From positions 1,129,032-1,193,031 of the forward strand of contig JAPDNP010000001.1 of the NCBI GenBank assembly GCA_025989215.1: a DNA stretch of 64,000 nucleotides. Direction: 5' to 3'. The notes beneath the pieces were generated by a model, which saw only the letters and a list, made by a program, of their open reading frames with translations, was not told the origin of the DNA and searched no databases. Numbering within the stretch: the first letter of the stretch is position 1; each line of letters begins with the position of its first letter. The stretch comes from Neisseriaceae bacterium JH1-16. Lineage in GTDB: Bacteria; Pseudomonadota; Gammaproteobacteria; Burkholderiales; Chromobacteriaceae. The position numbers and the translations under genes were made by a program. Shown piece after piece: positions 29,556 to 38,139 of this stretch.

Positions 29556-30764
29556 TTAGCCCTTCACCACCTGGGCGATCGACTCGGCTACATAGCCGAT
29601 GTTGCCGCTGTTCAGAGCAGCCAGGCAGATACGGCCGGTCGATACGGCGTAGATGCCGAACTCGTTCTTCAGCACGTCAACCTGCGCTGCGCTCAGGCCG
29701 GTGTAGGAGAACATACCGCGCTGGGCCACCACGAAGGAGAAGTCCTGCGCCACGCCCTTGGCCTTCAGCTGCTCGACGAGACCGGTGCGCATCGCGCGGA
29801 TGCGATCACGCATGCCGGCCAGCTCGTCCTCCCACAGCTGACGCAGCTCAGGGCTGGACAGCACGGCAGCAACGATCGCGGCGCCGTGGATCGGCGGGTT
29901 GGAGTAGTTGGTACGAATCACGCGCTTCAGTTGCGACAGCACGCGCGCCGACTCTTCCTTGGAAGCAGTCACTACCGACAGCGCGCCAACGCGCTCGCCG
30001 TACAGCGAGAAGCTCTTCGAGAACGAGCTCGACACGAAGAACTGCAGGCCGGACGCCGCGAACAGGCGCACTGCTACCGCATCGGCTTCGATGCCATCGG
30101 CAAAACCCTGGTAGGCCATGTCGAGGAACGGCACCAGGCCCTTCTCGCGACATACTTCAACCACTTCGGCCCACTGTGCGTCGGACAGGTCGGCACCGGT
30201 CGGGTTGTGGCAGCAAGCGTGCAGCACGATCACCGAGCCGGCCGCAAGGCCTTGCAGGAACGACTTCATGCCGGCGAAGTTCACGCCGCGGGTTTCGGCG
30301 TCGTAGTACGGGTAGTTTTCCACTTCGAAACCGGCCGACTCAAACAGCGCGCGGTGGTTCTCCCAGCTCGGATCGCTGATGTACACCTTGGCAGCCGGGT
30401 TCAGGCGCTTCAGGAAATCGGCACCGATCTTCAGCGCGCCGGTACCGCCCAGAGCCTGTGCAGTCACCACGCGACCAGCGGCCAGCAGTTCGCTGTCCGC
30501 GCCAAGCAGCAGCTTCTGCACGGCCTGATCGTAGGCCGCCGGGCCTTCGATCGGCTGGTAGCCGCGCGGCGGCATGGTTTCCAGACGGGTACGCTCGGCG
30601 GTCTTCACGGCGGCCAAGAGCGGGATCTTGCCGTTGTCGTCGTAGTAGACGCCCACGCCCAGGTTCACCTTGGTAGTACGGGAGTCGGTGTTGTACGCCT
30701 CGTTCAGGCCAAGAATCGGGTCGCGCGGCGCCAATTCCACGGCGGCGAAGATCGAAGAAGTCAT
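29556..30764 (-). CDS. tyrB: Aromatic amino acid aminotransferase TyrB/AspC family
   Basis: PLP transaminase moving amino groups between aromatic or acidic amino acids and 2-oxoglutarate. The 402-residue protein of subgroup I-alpha has HACCHNPTGADL, the PLP Lys in SSSFSKSFSLYGERVGAL and NPPIHGAAIV. GGAG is six bases before the ATG at 30764; the frame stays open further upstream without a ribosome site. Substrate preference between Asp and Tyr/Phe cannot be fixed from sequence; TyrB is favoured by the close pattern to the betaproteobacterial enzymes. Confidence 0.88.
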   Translation of the reverse strand: MTSSIFAAVELAPRDPILGLNEAYNTDSRTTKVNLGVGVYYDDNGKIPLLAAVKTAERTRLETMPPRGYQPIEGPAAYDQAVQKLLLGADSELLAAGRVVTAQALGGTGALKIGADFLKRLNPAAKVYISDPSWENHRALFESAGFEVENYPYYDAETRGVNFAGMKSFLQGLAAGSVIVLHACCHNPTGADLSDAQWAEVVEVCREKGLVPFLDMAYQGFADGIEADAVAVRLFAASGLQFFVSSSFSKSFSLYGERVGALSVVTASKEESARVLSQLKRVIRTNYSNPPIHGAAIVAAVLSSPELRQLWEDELAGMRDRIRAMRTGLVEQLKAKGVAQDFSFVVAQRGMFSYTGLSAAQVDVLKNEFGIYAVSTGRICLAALNSGNIGYVAESIAQVVKG

Positions 30765-30910
30765 GCGGAGCTCCATTTGCTTTGTAGAACAGGCGGTCTT
30801 GACTAGGCCCCGGGCCCGGTCACCACCCAAGAAAATAGTGTTCGACCAGTCTACCATGAGCATTCCACCACGCGCGGCCCATGACCGCGGCAATTGATGC
30901 GCCGGCATCG

Positions 30911-30946
30911 ATAAAACAACAGGCACCGCGCATGCGGTGCCTGTTG
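30911..30946 (-). terminator. Intrinsic terminator of the NSS transporter gene
   Basis: CAACAGGCACCGC, loop GCAT, GCGGTGCCTGTTG: a perfect 13-bp stem followed on the minus strand by TTTTAT. It lies 28 bases past the transporter stop. Confidence 0.9.
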
Positions 30947-30973
30947 GGTTCTAATCATATAATCCGCAGCGAT

Positions 30974-32347
30974 TTAGAACAGCCCAAGCCCCTTCAGCAT
31001 CACCACCAGAATCAGCAGCGGCGACACCCAGCGCGTCACCTGGAACAACACCGTCAGCATGCCGCTATTGGCCAGCTCACCACCGTTCGACAGCACATCA
31101 CGGAAGCGCTTCGGCCCCCAGACCCAGCCGGTAAACAGACACAGCATGATGCCACCGACCGGCATCAGCACATTGGAGGTGACATAGTCGAACAGGTCGA
31201 ACATCGTCATGCCGAACAGCTTGAAGTCGGCAAGCGCGCTGTTCGACAGCGCGGCCGAAGCGCCGATCACCATCAAGGCCAGCAGCGTCAGCACGGTCGC
31301 CTTGGTACGACTCCAGGCGAAACGCTCGCTCAGCACCGACACCGGCACCTCCAGGATCGACAGCATCGCACCGGTGGCCGCGATGGCGGTCAGCACGAAG
31401 AACACCACCATGAACAGATGGCCGAACGGCATGTTGGCGAACACCGCCGGGATGGTGATGAACAGCAGCGACGGCCCGGCTTCGGGCTTGAAACCGAACG
31501 CAAACACCGCTGGGAAGATGGCAATGCCGGCCAGCATCGACACGAACAGGTCGGCCGTCATCACGCGCAGTGCGGTGGCCGGCACATTCTGATCGTCGCG
31601 GAAGTAGCTGCCATAGGTCAGCATGGTGCCCATGCCGATCGACAGCTTGAAGAAAGCCAACCCCATCGCCGTCAGCACCACGCCGGCGGTGATCTTGGAA
31701 AAATCAGGCTCGAACAGGAAGCGCAATCCTGCGGCGGCGCCGGGCAGCGACAGACTGCGCAGCCCGACGATCACCAGCAGGACGAACAGTAGCGGCATCA
31801 GCTTCTTGGTCACCGCCTCGATGCCCTTGGACACCCCCATCAGCAGGATGCCGCCGATCAGCACCAGCACCGCCCACTGCCACAACAGCGACTGGACCGG
31901 GTCGTGGATCAACTGATTGAACGCCGCCGAAGTGTGCGCAGGGTCGCTGGACAAGGCACTGCCGGCTAGCGACTTGAACACATAGGCCAGCACCCAGGCC
32001 GCCACCTCCGAATAGAACGCCATGATCAGGAACGCGGCCAGCACGCCGAAACCGCCGATCAGCCACCAAGGCGTGCCTGGCGCCAACTGCTTGAACGTAC
32101 CGACCGTATCGGTCTTGGCCTTTCGGCCCAGCATGATCTCCGCGATCATCACCGGCAGCCCCACCAGCAAGGTCGCCAGCACGTAGACCAACAGGAAGCC
32201 GGCGCCGCCATTGGCACCGGTCAGATAGGGGAATTTCCAGATATTGCCAAGGCCAACGGCAGAGCCGAGAGTAGCCGCGAGAACGCCGAAACTGGAGGAA
32301 AAACCATCGCGCTTGGCGACGGTGGGTGAAACGTCTTGTGAGCTCAT
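30974..32347 (-). CDS. Sodium-dependent amino acid transporter (NSS family)
   Basis: A 457-residue inner-membrane symporter of the neurotransmitter:sodium type. TM1 contains the signature SAVGLGNIWKFPYLTGANGGAGF with the unwound substrate and sodium site, and about 11-12 hydrophobic helices follow. It resembles bacterial MhsT/TnaT-type members. Substrate is an amino acid; tryptophan or branched/aromatic types are possible in view of the neighbouring aminotransferase, but this is only context. The start at 32347 follows AGGA by nine bases. Confidence 0.88.
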   Translation of the reverse strand: MSSQDVSPTVAKRDGFSSSFGVLAATLGSAVGLGNIWKFPYLTGANGGAGFLLVYVLATLLVGLPVMIAEIMLGRKAKTDTVGTFKQLAPGTPWWLIGGFGVLAAFLIMAFYSEVAAWVLAYVFKSLAGSALSSDPAHTSAAFNQLIHDPVQSLLWQWAVLVLIGGILLMGVSKGIEAVTKKLMPLLFVLLVIVGLRSLSLPGAAAGLRFLFEPDFSKITAGVVLTAMGLAFFKLSIGMGTMLTYGSYFRDDQNVPATALRVMTADLFVSMLAGIAIFPAVFAFGFKPEAGPSLLFITIPAVFANMPFGHLFMVVFFVLTAIAATGAMLSILEVPVSVLSERFAWSRTKATVLTLLALMVIGASAALSNSALADFKLFGMTMFDLFDYVTSNVLMPVGGIMLCLFTGWVWGPKRFRDVLSNGGELANSGMLTVLFQVTRWVSPLLILVVMLKGLGLF

Positions 32348-32562
32348 CAGGGGGTATCCTAAGCGCGCAGAAAAATCGACCACGATCAGCGACCGAAACT
32401 GCCCATGACCCGCCGGTGCGGGTCAGAAGGGGCAGGATTCTGCGACCAATCCGGCGCCGCGCCAAGCACTTTTTACACCCTATTTGAGGCTGGGCAGACA
32501 ACCCCCTCGCTTCGCTACGCGGCCTTTCGGCCAACCTTCATGACGTTCGTGTTTTATTTGCC

Positions 32563-32598
32563 AAAAGCATGATAAATATCAACACCTACGCATCATGC
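32563..32598 (-). terminator. Weak stem-loop after argE
   Basis: GCATGAT and ATCATGC pair over an 18-base loop and are followed on the minus strand by TTTT. It lies nine bases past the argE stop. A full motif copy TTCGGCCAACCTT is close by at 32526-32538. Confidence 0.45.
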
Positions 32599-32606
32599 CA
32601 CAGGGA

Positions 32607-33779
32607 TCATGCCGACCGGCTCAAGCGATCCAGCAAGCGCCGCATCCAGTCCTCGCAATCCCGCAACTGACTGATGTCGACGTATTCGTCCGGACGATGC
32701 GCCTCGCGAATCGCGCCGGGCCCGCACACCACCGCCGGGATACCCGCCTGCTGGAACACCCCCGCCTCGGTCGAGTACGCCACACCACTACCCTGCACAT
32801 GGCCGCACAGCGCCGCGACATGGCGATGTACCTCGCTGGCTACGTCCGCCTCGAAATCAGGGCAGTGCACGATGCTCTCGATCGTGATCTCAGCTTCGGG
32901 CGCGACTGCACGCATCTCCACCAGCAGGTGCGCCGCCTCGTCCTGCAGCGCCTCAATGAACCGCTCATGACGCTCGCCCGGCAGCCAACGGCACTCGACC
33001 AGTAATTCGCAATCGCGCGGCACGATATTGCCGGCAATGCCGCCGTGCACCAGCCCGGTCTGCAAGGTGGTGTAGGGCACATCGTAGAGCGCCACCTGAC
33101 GGCCAACGCTCGCCTCTCGGTCGGCCAGCCCCCGCACGAAGGTGATCAGCCGCGCCGCATACTCGATCGCGTTCACCCCGCGAGGCGTCAGCGAGGAATG
33201 CGCCTCGCGCCCGCGCACGCGTACCTTATAGTGGGCAATGCCCTTGTGGGCGATGACCGGCAGCATTAAGGTCGGCTCACCGATGATGCAACCGGCGATT
33301 TTTTCGCCGCGCCGCAGCAGGTCGGCGACCAGCGTATGCACCCCCAGGCAGCCGACCTCTTCGTCATAGCTCAACGCCAGCCCAAGCGGCACCGCCAATT
33401 CACCACGGGCTGCCCGCGCCACCGCTTCGGGCAACAGCGCCAGCGCACAAGCGATGAAGCCCTTCATGTCGGCCGTGCCTCGCCCGTACAGCCGGCCCTC
33501 GCGCTCCACCACGTGAAACGGTTCGCTACTCCAGGCTTGCCCATCGACCGGCACCACGTCGGTGTGCCCCGATAACACGATCGCCGGCACATCGGCCGGA
33601 CCGACCCGGGCGAACAGATTGGCCTTCTGCCCATCCTCGCTGAAACTCAGCTGCACCGGGATGCCCAAAGCAGCCAGATAATCGACGACCCAACCGATCA
33701 GCTCACGGTTGGAGTTGCGGCTGGTGGTATCGAAGGCCACCAGCCGGCAGAGCAGTTGGCGGATTTCCGTGTTCAGCAC
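32607..33779 (-). CDS. argE: Acetylornithine deacetylase ArgE
   Basis: Releases ornithine from N-acetylornithine in arginine biosynthesis. The 390-residue M20 metallohydrolase shows GHTDVVP (His72, Asp74), GRGTADMKG (bridging Asp104), YDEEVGCLG (Glu140-Glu141), and the lid-domain His in REAHSSLT. The GTG at 33779 has AAGGGAGAG upstream and gives the normal N-terminus; an ATG at 33887 would add 36 unlikely residues. It is divergent from the 4.5S RNA gene. Confidence 0.9.
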   Translation of the reverse strand: MLNTEIRQLLCRLVAFDTTSRNSNRELIGWVVDYLAALGIPVQLSFSEDGQKANLFARVGPADVPAIVLSGHTDVVPVDGQAWSSEPFHVVEREGRLYGRGTADMKGFIACALALLPEAVARAARGELAVPLGLALSYDEEVGCLGVHTLVADLLRRGEKIAGCIIGEPTLMLPVIAHKGIAHYKVRVRGREAHSSLTPRGVNAIEYAARLITFVRGLADREASVGRQVALYDVPYTTLQTGLVHGGIAGNIVPRDCELLVECRWLPGERHERFIEALQDEAAHLLVEMRAVAPEAEITIESIVHCPDFEADVASEVHRHVAALCGHVQGSGVAYSTEAGVFQQAGIPAVVCGPGAIREAHRPDEYVDISQLRDCEDWMRRLLDRLSRSA

Positions 33780-33880
33780 CGGGCTCTCCCTTGGCGAGAT
33801 AAAATCCCAGTCTACACTCTGCCGAGAAACCCAGCCCAGCCCCCAAACACAGAAAATACAAGCTATCGTCACCATATCGC

Positions 33881-33909
33881 TTGGCAAGACGGGGCTAATC
33901 CGTTAGTAT
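33881..33909 (+). promoter_or_regulatory. Promoter of the 4.5S RNA gene
   Basis: TTGGCA (33881-33886), a 17-base spacer and TAGTAT (33904-33909), placing the transcription start near 33917, the expected RNA 5' end. Confidence 0.75.
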
Positions 33910-33916
33910 CCGGCTC

Positions 33917-34018
33917 TCTATGGCGGGTCTCCCCGCATTGCGACACGGTCAACCTGGTCAGGTCCGGAAGGAAGCAGCCACAGCCGTTCAGCGCAAGTGC
34001 CGGGGGTCGGGCTCGCCA
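33917..34018 (+). ncRNA. ffs: Signal recognition particle RNA (4.5S RNA)
   Basis: The universally conserved SRP core GGTCAGGTCCGGAAGGAAGC with the GGAA tetraloop lies at 33957-33976, followed by the symmetric-loop side GCGCAAGTGCCGG. The ends GGCGGGTCTCCCCGC and GCCGGGGGTCGGGCTCGCC pair as a hairpin of about 100 nt, the 4.5S size. It binds Ffh for co-translational membrane targeting. A promoter with ideal spacing precedes it and a strong terminator follows. Confidence 0.95.
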
Positions 34019-34033
34019 CCCCAATTCGAACGC

Positions 34034-34071
34034 AAAGCCGCCTTGATGTTTATCAAGGCGGCTTTAGTTTT
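34034..34071 (+). terminator. Intrinsic terminator of ffs
   Basis: AAAGCCGCCTTGAT, loop GTTT, ATCAAGGCGGCTTT: a perfect 14-bp stem followed by AGTTTTG. Confidence 0.9.
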
Positions 34072-34135
34072 GTGACTTTTTGACCCATTTGTGATATTTT
34101 GCGACACCCTGCGAATTATTCCCTTGTCTTTCTTC

Positions 34136-34225
34136 ATTAGAACAATCTAATATCTAGTCAGACGGAGTAAAAAAGTGGGAACTTTCAGTGCAGTCATGCA
34201 CTCTAGGTAATCCCATATGGATTAC
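34136..34225. promoter_or_regulatory. A/T-rich promoter region with two inverted repeats
   Basis: ATTAGA-ACAA-TCTAAT at 34136-34151 and GTAATCC-CATAT-GGATTAC at 34207-34225, the latter directly before a TATATT -10-like box near 34231. The region is much richer in A/T than its surroundings and lies 70-160 bases before the HTH gene, so the repeats are candidate (auto)regulatory operators. Confidence 0.5.
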
Positions 34226-34294
34226 TTGCTATATTAAGAACGTCAATACGACGCATAAAATCAATTAACGCCTTTAATAGATCGAGAGGAAATT

Positions 34295-34624
34295 ATGAAA
34301 CTCTTTGAAAAGATCGCGAACCCGCGCGAAATCCGACGCAAACTCGGCCTGAACCAGCAGGAATTCTGGAGCCGCATCGGTGTGACCCAGTCGGGCGGCT
34401 CCCGCTACGAAAGCGGCCGTAACATGCCCAAACCCGTACGCGAACTGCTGCGCCTGGTACACGTCGAGCAGATCGACCTGAGCAAGGTTCGCCGCGAAGA
34501 TTTCGAAATCGTCGAGTACCTGAAAGAGACCCATCCGGATCTGTACAAGAGTCTGCGCAAGGCCGTACGCGCCAAACTCGAGACAGAAGAAGGCAGCATG
34601 GGCGAGACCGCGGGCAATCTGTAA
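34295..34624 (+). CDS. Small helix-turn-helix (XRE-like) protein
   Basis: A 109-residue protein. Residues 8-58 form a Cro/CI-type helix-turn-helix (REIRRKLGLNQQEFWSRIGV, then QSGGSRYESGRNMPKPVRELLRLV), where the recognition helix follows the turn at IGVTQSGGSRYES. A short acidic helical tail follows. This type of small regulator is common in Neisseriales and Burkholderiales; targets are unknown to me. GAGAGGAA precedes the ATG by several bases. It is monocistronic with its own terminator. Confidence 0.83.
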   Translation: MKLFEKIANPREIRRKLGLNQQEFWSRIGVTQSGGSRYESGRNMPKPVRELLRLVHVEQIDLSKVRREDFEIVEYLKETHPDLYKSLRKAVRAKLETEEGSMGETAGNL

Positions 34625-34642
34625 GCCTCGGCTCATCCGACA

Positions 34643-34676
34643 GGGCGTTGCTCGCTTGGCGAGCAACGCCCTTTTT
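34643..34676 (+). terminator. Intrinsic terminator of the HTH gene
   Basis: GGGCGTTGCTCGC, loop TTG, GCGAGCAACGCCC and five T: a perfect 13-bp stem. Confidence 0.92.
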
Positions 34677-34778
34677 GCATCCTCTTGCAGAAAATGCCCG
34701 GAAAAATCATGACGGCCGGCATGCCATGGATACACCGGCCACCACTCGCACCACCTTCAAACAGCCATCACTCCTGCA

Positions 34779-35231
34779 TCAGCTCTCTTCAGGATTGCGG
34801 ATCAGCAAGACCGGCACGGTCGACTTCTTGAGCAGTCCTTCAGCCACGCTACCCATCAGCAGATGCATCAGCCCGCTCCAGCCGTGCGTCCCCATCACCA
34901 CCAGGTCCGCCTTCCAATCTCGGGCATCATCGAGCAGCACCGTGGCGATCTTGTCCCCCCAGCTCTCCAGTATCTTGGTTTCCGGCATCAGGCCCTGAGC
35001 CTTAGCCTGCTCTTCGGCCTGCCCGAGCACCTGCTCCCCGGCATGCTTGATCGACTTTTGCAGCTCGGACGCATCGAGAAACTCGGTTCCGCCCCAGCCA
35101 AACTGGGCTAGGTCCACCACATGCACCAGCCTCACCGACGCCCCCACCTCCTTGGCTAGCTTGCACGCCTCGGTGAGCGCCAGGTTCGAGGTTTCACTAT
35201 CGTCTACCGGAACAAAAATTCGCTGGTACAT
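34779..35231 (-). CDS. Universal stress protein UspA family
   Basis: A 150-residue single Usp domain. It starts MYQRIFVPVDDSETS and has the ATP-binding signature VMGTHGWSGLMHLLMGSVAEGLL, G-2x-G-9x-G-S, near residues 112-134, so it is the nucleotide-binding (MJ0577-like) type. Such proteins help survival in stress through unknown contacts. It is divergent from the thioesterase gene. Confidence 0.92.
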   Translation of the reverse strand: MYQRIFVPVDDSETSNLALTEACKLAKEVGASVRLVHVVDLAQFGWGGTEFLDASELQKSIKHAGEQVLGQAEEQAKAQGLMPETKILESWGDKIATVLLDDARDWKADLVVMGTHGWSGLMHLLMGSVAEGLLKKSTVPVLLIRNPEES

Positions 35232-35355
35232 CTTTGACCTCTCCTTCGCATGGACATGGACTCGACAATTTCAGTCTATCAAATGCCCAGCCTCATGGAG
35301 TTGATGCACATTAAGACTGTGATTAGACTGCATGACATCCACGAATGGAGTTCAC

Positions 35356-35802
35356 ATGGCGCGCCTCACGATTCCACTGCCCGAGCACTGGCTGTTCCAC
35401 ACCGAGCTATCGGTGCGAATCGGTGACCTGAACTACGGCGGCCATCTGGGCAACGACGCCCTGTTGCGCCTGGCTCACGAGGCACGGGTGCGCTTCTTGC
35501 AGGCTTACGGCTACACCGAGCTGAACATCGAAGACTGTGGTCTGATCATGGCCGATGCGGCGGTGGTTTTCCGTGCTGAAGCATTCCAGGGCGAGCACTT
35601 GCGCTTTGCGCTGGCCCTGGGCGAAATCGGCCGCTCCGGCTTCGAATTGATTTACCATGTAACCCGGACTGGCGACGATCGTGAAATCGCCCGCCTGAAG
35701 ACCGGAATGGTGTTTTTTGATTACGCCGCTCGACAGATCTGCCGCACTCCACCGGCCTTTGTCGCGCGCCTGGCGCCCGCTCACCAAGGAATGGCAACAT
35801 GA
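35356..35802 (+). CDS. Hotdog-fold acyl-CoA thioesterase
   Basis: A 148-residue 4HBT-type enzyme. RIGDLNYGGHLGNDALLRLAHEARVRFL near residues 20-47 is the family active-site helix, with Asp23 and Asn/Gly residues in place of the usual DxNGHVN motif. Substrates cannot be fixed; it resembles YbgC/FadM-like acyl-CoA hydrolases. TGGAG is five bases before the ATG at 35356. It overlaps the TerB-like gene by ATGA. Confidence 0.83.
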   Translation: MARLTIPLPEHWLFHTELSVRIGDLNYGGHLGNDALLRLAHEARVRFLQAYGYTELNIEDCGLIMADAAVVFRAEAFQGEHLRFALALGEIGRSGFELIYHVTRTGDDREIARLKTGMVFFDYAARQICRTPPAFVARLAPAHQGMAT

Positions 35803-36218
35803 AGAACTACCCGACCAACAGTCCGGAAGCCCTGGCCCGCTTGCTCGCCATGTTCATGATCGCCGATGGCAATATGGACCCGCGCGAGATCGAAAGCCTG
35901 GACCTGCTGCACGCCTACGACGTTCTCGGCATCAGCCGCAAGAAATTCATGCAGGTGCTGGTCGACTACTGTAACGACATCACCGACGAGGCCGACCCGC
36001 AAAGCGGCACCATTCACCTGATCAGCCGCGAACGCATCGACATCTTGCTAGAAGACATCACCGACCGGCACAAGCGCGTGGTGGCCTGCGCGCTGGTGCT
36101 CGACCTGTGCAAGTCCGACGACACCATCAGCGACCAGGAAATGGCCGTACTGCGTTATATGATGGAGCGCTGGTCGATCTCGCTCGACGACCTGGAAAAC
36201 GAATTCGTCAAACCGTAG
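35799..36218 (+). CDS. TerB-like domain protein
   Basis: A 139-residue all-helical protein with MFMIADGNMDPREIESLDLL near residues 18-37 and DDTISDQEMAVLRYMMERW near the end, the paired acidic-loop helices of the TerB/DjlA-like fold. The TerB domain is linked to metal-related stress in other genomes; function here is open. It is coupled to the upstream thioesterase and closed by a terminator. Confidence 0.75.
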   Translation: MKNYPTNSPEALARLLAMFMIADGNMDPREIESLDLLHAYDVLGISRKKFMQVLVDYCNDITDEADPQSGTIHLISRERIDILLEDITDRHKRVVACALVLDLCKSDDTISDQEMAVLRYMMERWSISLDDLENEFVKP

Positions 36219-36236
36219 GCCCACGCCTGCGGTAAT

Positions 36237-36269
36237 AGCCGTCCGCGCCTGGCGCCCGGGCGGCTTTTT
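36237..36269 (+). terminator. Intrinsic terminator
   Basis: AGCCGTCCG and CGGGCGGCT pair (one G-T) over an 11-base loop, then TTTTT. It ends the thioesterase-TerB pair. Confidence 0.82.
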
Positions 36270-36306
36270 GCTATCTGAATGACCACAACAACAATGGGCT
36301 GACACG

Positions 36307-37155
36307 ATGACCAACCGCTTCCACGGCACCGACCGCTACGTCGCCAGCGACGATCTGATGCTGGCCGTCAATGCCGCCATCACGCTGGAGCGCCCGCTGC
36401 TCGTCAAGGGCGAGCCGGGCACCGGCAAGACCATGTTGGCCGAAGAGATCGCTCGCTCTCTGGGCCGCGAGCTGATCGTCTGGCCGATCAAGTCGACCAC
36501 CAAGGCGCAGCACGGTCTGTATGAATACGACGCAGTGTCGCGCTTGCGAGACTCGCAACTGGGCGATGCGCGCGTACACGACATCCGCAACTACATCATC
36601 AAGGGCAAGCTGTGGCAGGCGTTCGAGATGGACGTGGCGCCGGTACTGTTGATCGACGAGATCGACAAGGCCGACATCGAGTTCCCCAACGACCTGCTGC
36701 GCGAACTCGACCAGATGGAGTTTTTCGTCCACGAGACCCAGGAGTTCGTGCGCGCCCGGGTGCGGCCGATTATTCTGATCACCTCGAACAACGAGAAAGA
36801 ACTGCCGGACGCCTTCCTGCGCCGTTGCTTCTTCCATTACATCCGCTTCCCGGACCGCGACACGCTGCAGGACATCGTCGACCTGCACTACCCGCAGCTG
36901 GAAAGCGAACTGGCGCGCGAGGCGTTGGAGGTGTTCCTCGGCCTGCGCGAGCTGACCGGCCTGAAGAAGCGCCCGACCACGTCGGAGCTGCTCGACTGGC
37001 TGAAGCTGCTGACCCGCGAATCGATCAGCCCGGCCACGTTGACCGAAGGCCGCGGCAAGGGCGAGTTGCCGCCACTGGCCGGTGCGCTGCTGAAAAACGA
37101 GCAGGATATCCAGTTGTTCGAGCGGCTGATGCAGATGGCGCGAGGCCGGCGCTGA
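36307..37155 (+). CDS. MoxR-family AAA+ ATPase
   Basis: A 282-residue AAA+ chaperone-like ATPase. Walker A GEPGTGKT is at 35-42, Walker B VLLIDEIDK at 113-121, sensor 1 ITSNNEKELPDAFLRRC and a lid domain follow. MoxR proteins usually act with a VWA-domain (CoxE-like) partner to mature metalloenzymes or complexes. Here the next gene is instead xerC, coupled by TGATG, and no VWA gene is in the window. Confidence 0.9.
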   Translation: MTNRFHGTDRYVASDDLMLAVNAAITLERPLLVKGEPGTGKTMLAEEIARSLGRELIVWPIKSTTKAQHGLYEYDAVSRLRDSQLGDARVHDIRNYIIKGKLWQAFEMDVAPVLLIDEIDKADIEFPNDLLRELDQMEFFVHETQEFVRARVRPIILITSNNEKELPDAFLRRCFFHYIRFPDRDTLQDIVDLHYPQLESELAREALEVFLGLRELTGLKKRPTTSELLDWLKLLTRESISPATLTEGRGKGELPPLAGALLKNEQDIQLFERLMQMARGRR

Positions 37156-38078
37156 TGGATTGGAATGCGGCGCTCGCCACGTTCGACAGCGCGCTGGCGC
37201 TGCTCGGACGCAGCGACGCCACCCGCGCGGCGTACCGGCGCGACATCCTGCGCCTGGCCGAACTGGCCGGCGAACGTTCGCCGACCCAGCTCGGCAATCG
37301 CGACATCCGCCATGCACTGGCACGACTGCACGGCAGCGGCCTCGACGGACGCAGCCTGTCGCGGATGCTGTCCGCCTGGCGCGGCCTGTACGACTGCCTG
37401 ATCGACCGCGACCAGGCTTCGGCCAACCCCTGCACCGGGGTGCGCCCTCCGAAGAGCGGCCACCGCCTGCCCAAGGCGCTGCCGGTCGATGCCGCACAGC
37501 AGCTGCTCGACGCCGAGTTGGCCGAAGAAACCCCGCTGACCACCCGCGACCGGGCGATGTTCGAACTGCTCTACTCGTCGGGGCTGCGCCTGACCGAGCT
37601 GACCCGGCTCGATATCGGCGATGTCGACCTGCCCGAACGCCTGGTGCGCGTCAGCGGCAAGGGCAACAAGGAACGGCTGGTGCCGATCGGCCAGCAGGCA
37701 GTGACCGCACTGCAGCACTGGCTGGCCGAACGGCAGGCCGCGCAGGGCGAGACCGCGCTGTTCACCAACCGCATGGGCACCCGACTGGGCGGACGACAGA
37801 TCGAGAAGCGACTGGCGCGCTGGTCCATTATCAGCGGCAGCGACCGCCATGTGTCACCTCACATGCTGCGCCACAGCTTCGCCAGCCACCTGCTACAGTC
37901 GTCTAGCGACCTACGTGCGGTGCAAGAGCTGCTCGGCCACGCCAATCTGTCGACCACGCAGATCTATACCAGCCTGGACTTCCAGCATCTGGCGCAGGTG
38001 TACGACACCGCTCACCCGCGCGCCCGCAAGCCGGGCAACGATGCCCTGCCGGTTGACGACAACGACTCGGTCGACTGA
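37155..38078 (+). CDS. xerC: Tyrosine recombinase XerC
   Basis: Resolves chromosome dimers at dif together with XerD. The 307-residue protein has the N-terminal SAM-like core-binding domain (1-100) and the catalytic set Arg145 (SGLRLTEL), Lys169, His236 and Arg239 (HMLRHSFASHLL), His262 (LGHANLSTTQIYT) and the nucleophile Tyr271. XerC rather than XerD is favoured by sequence style; this cannot be proven without comparison. It is translationally coupled to the MoxR gene. Confidence 0.87.
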   Translation: MDWNAALATFDSALALLGRSDATRAAYRRDILRLAELAGERSPTQLGNRDIRHALARLHGSGLDGRSLSRMLSAWRGLYDCLIDRDQASANPCTGVRPPKSGHRLPKALPVDAAQQLLDAELAEETPLTTRDRAMFELLYSSGLRLTELTRLDIGDVDLPERLVRVSGKGNKERLVPIGQQAVTALQHWLAERQAAQGETALFTNRMGTRLGGRQIEKRLARWSIISGSDRHVSPHMLRHSFASHLLQSSSDLRAVQELLGHANLSTTQIYTSLDFQHLAQVYDTAHPRARKPGNDALPVDDNDSVD

Positions 38079-38087
38079 GCCGGCCCC

Positions 38088-38124
38088 AATAAAACAGGCC
38101 GACCTTGGGTCGCCCTGTTTTATT
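38088..38124. terminator. Bidirectional intrinsic terminator between xerC and pncC
   Basis: AATAAAACAGG pairs with CCTGTTTTATT, and an inner GACC-TTG-GGTC extends the stem. The A/T arms supply T runs on both strands. Confidence 0.85.
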
Positions 38125-38139
38125 CATCCCCCGCCCAAT

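Noticed and set aside
37155-38078. Phage or island integrase
   Set aside because: Length, lack of an arm-binding domain and operon with MoxR fit the housekeeping Xer recombinase.
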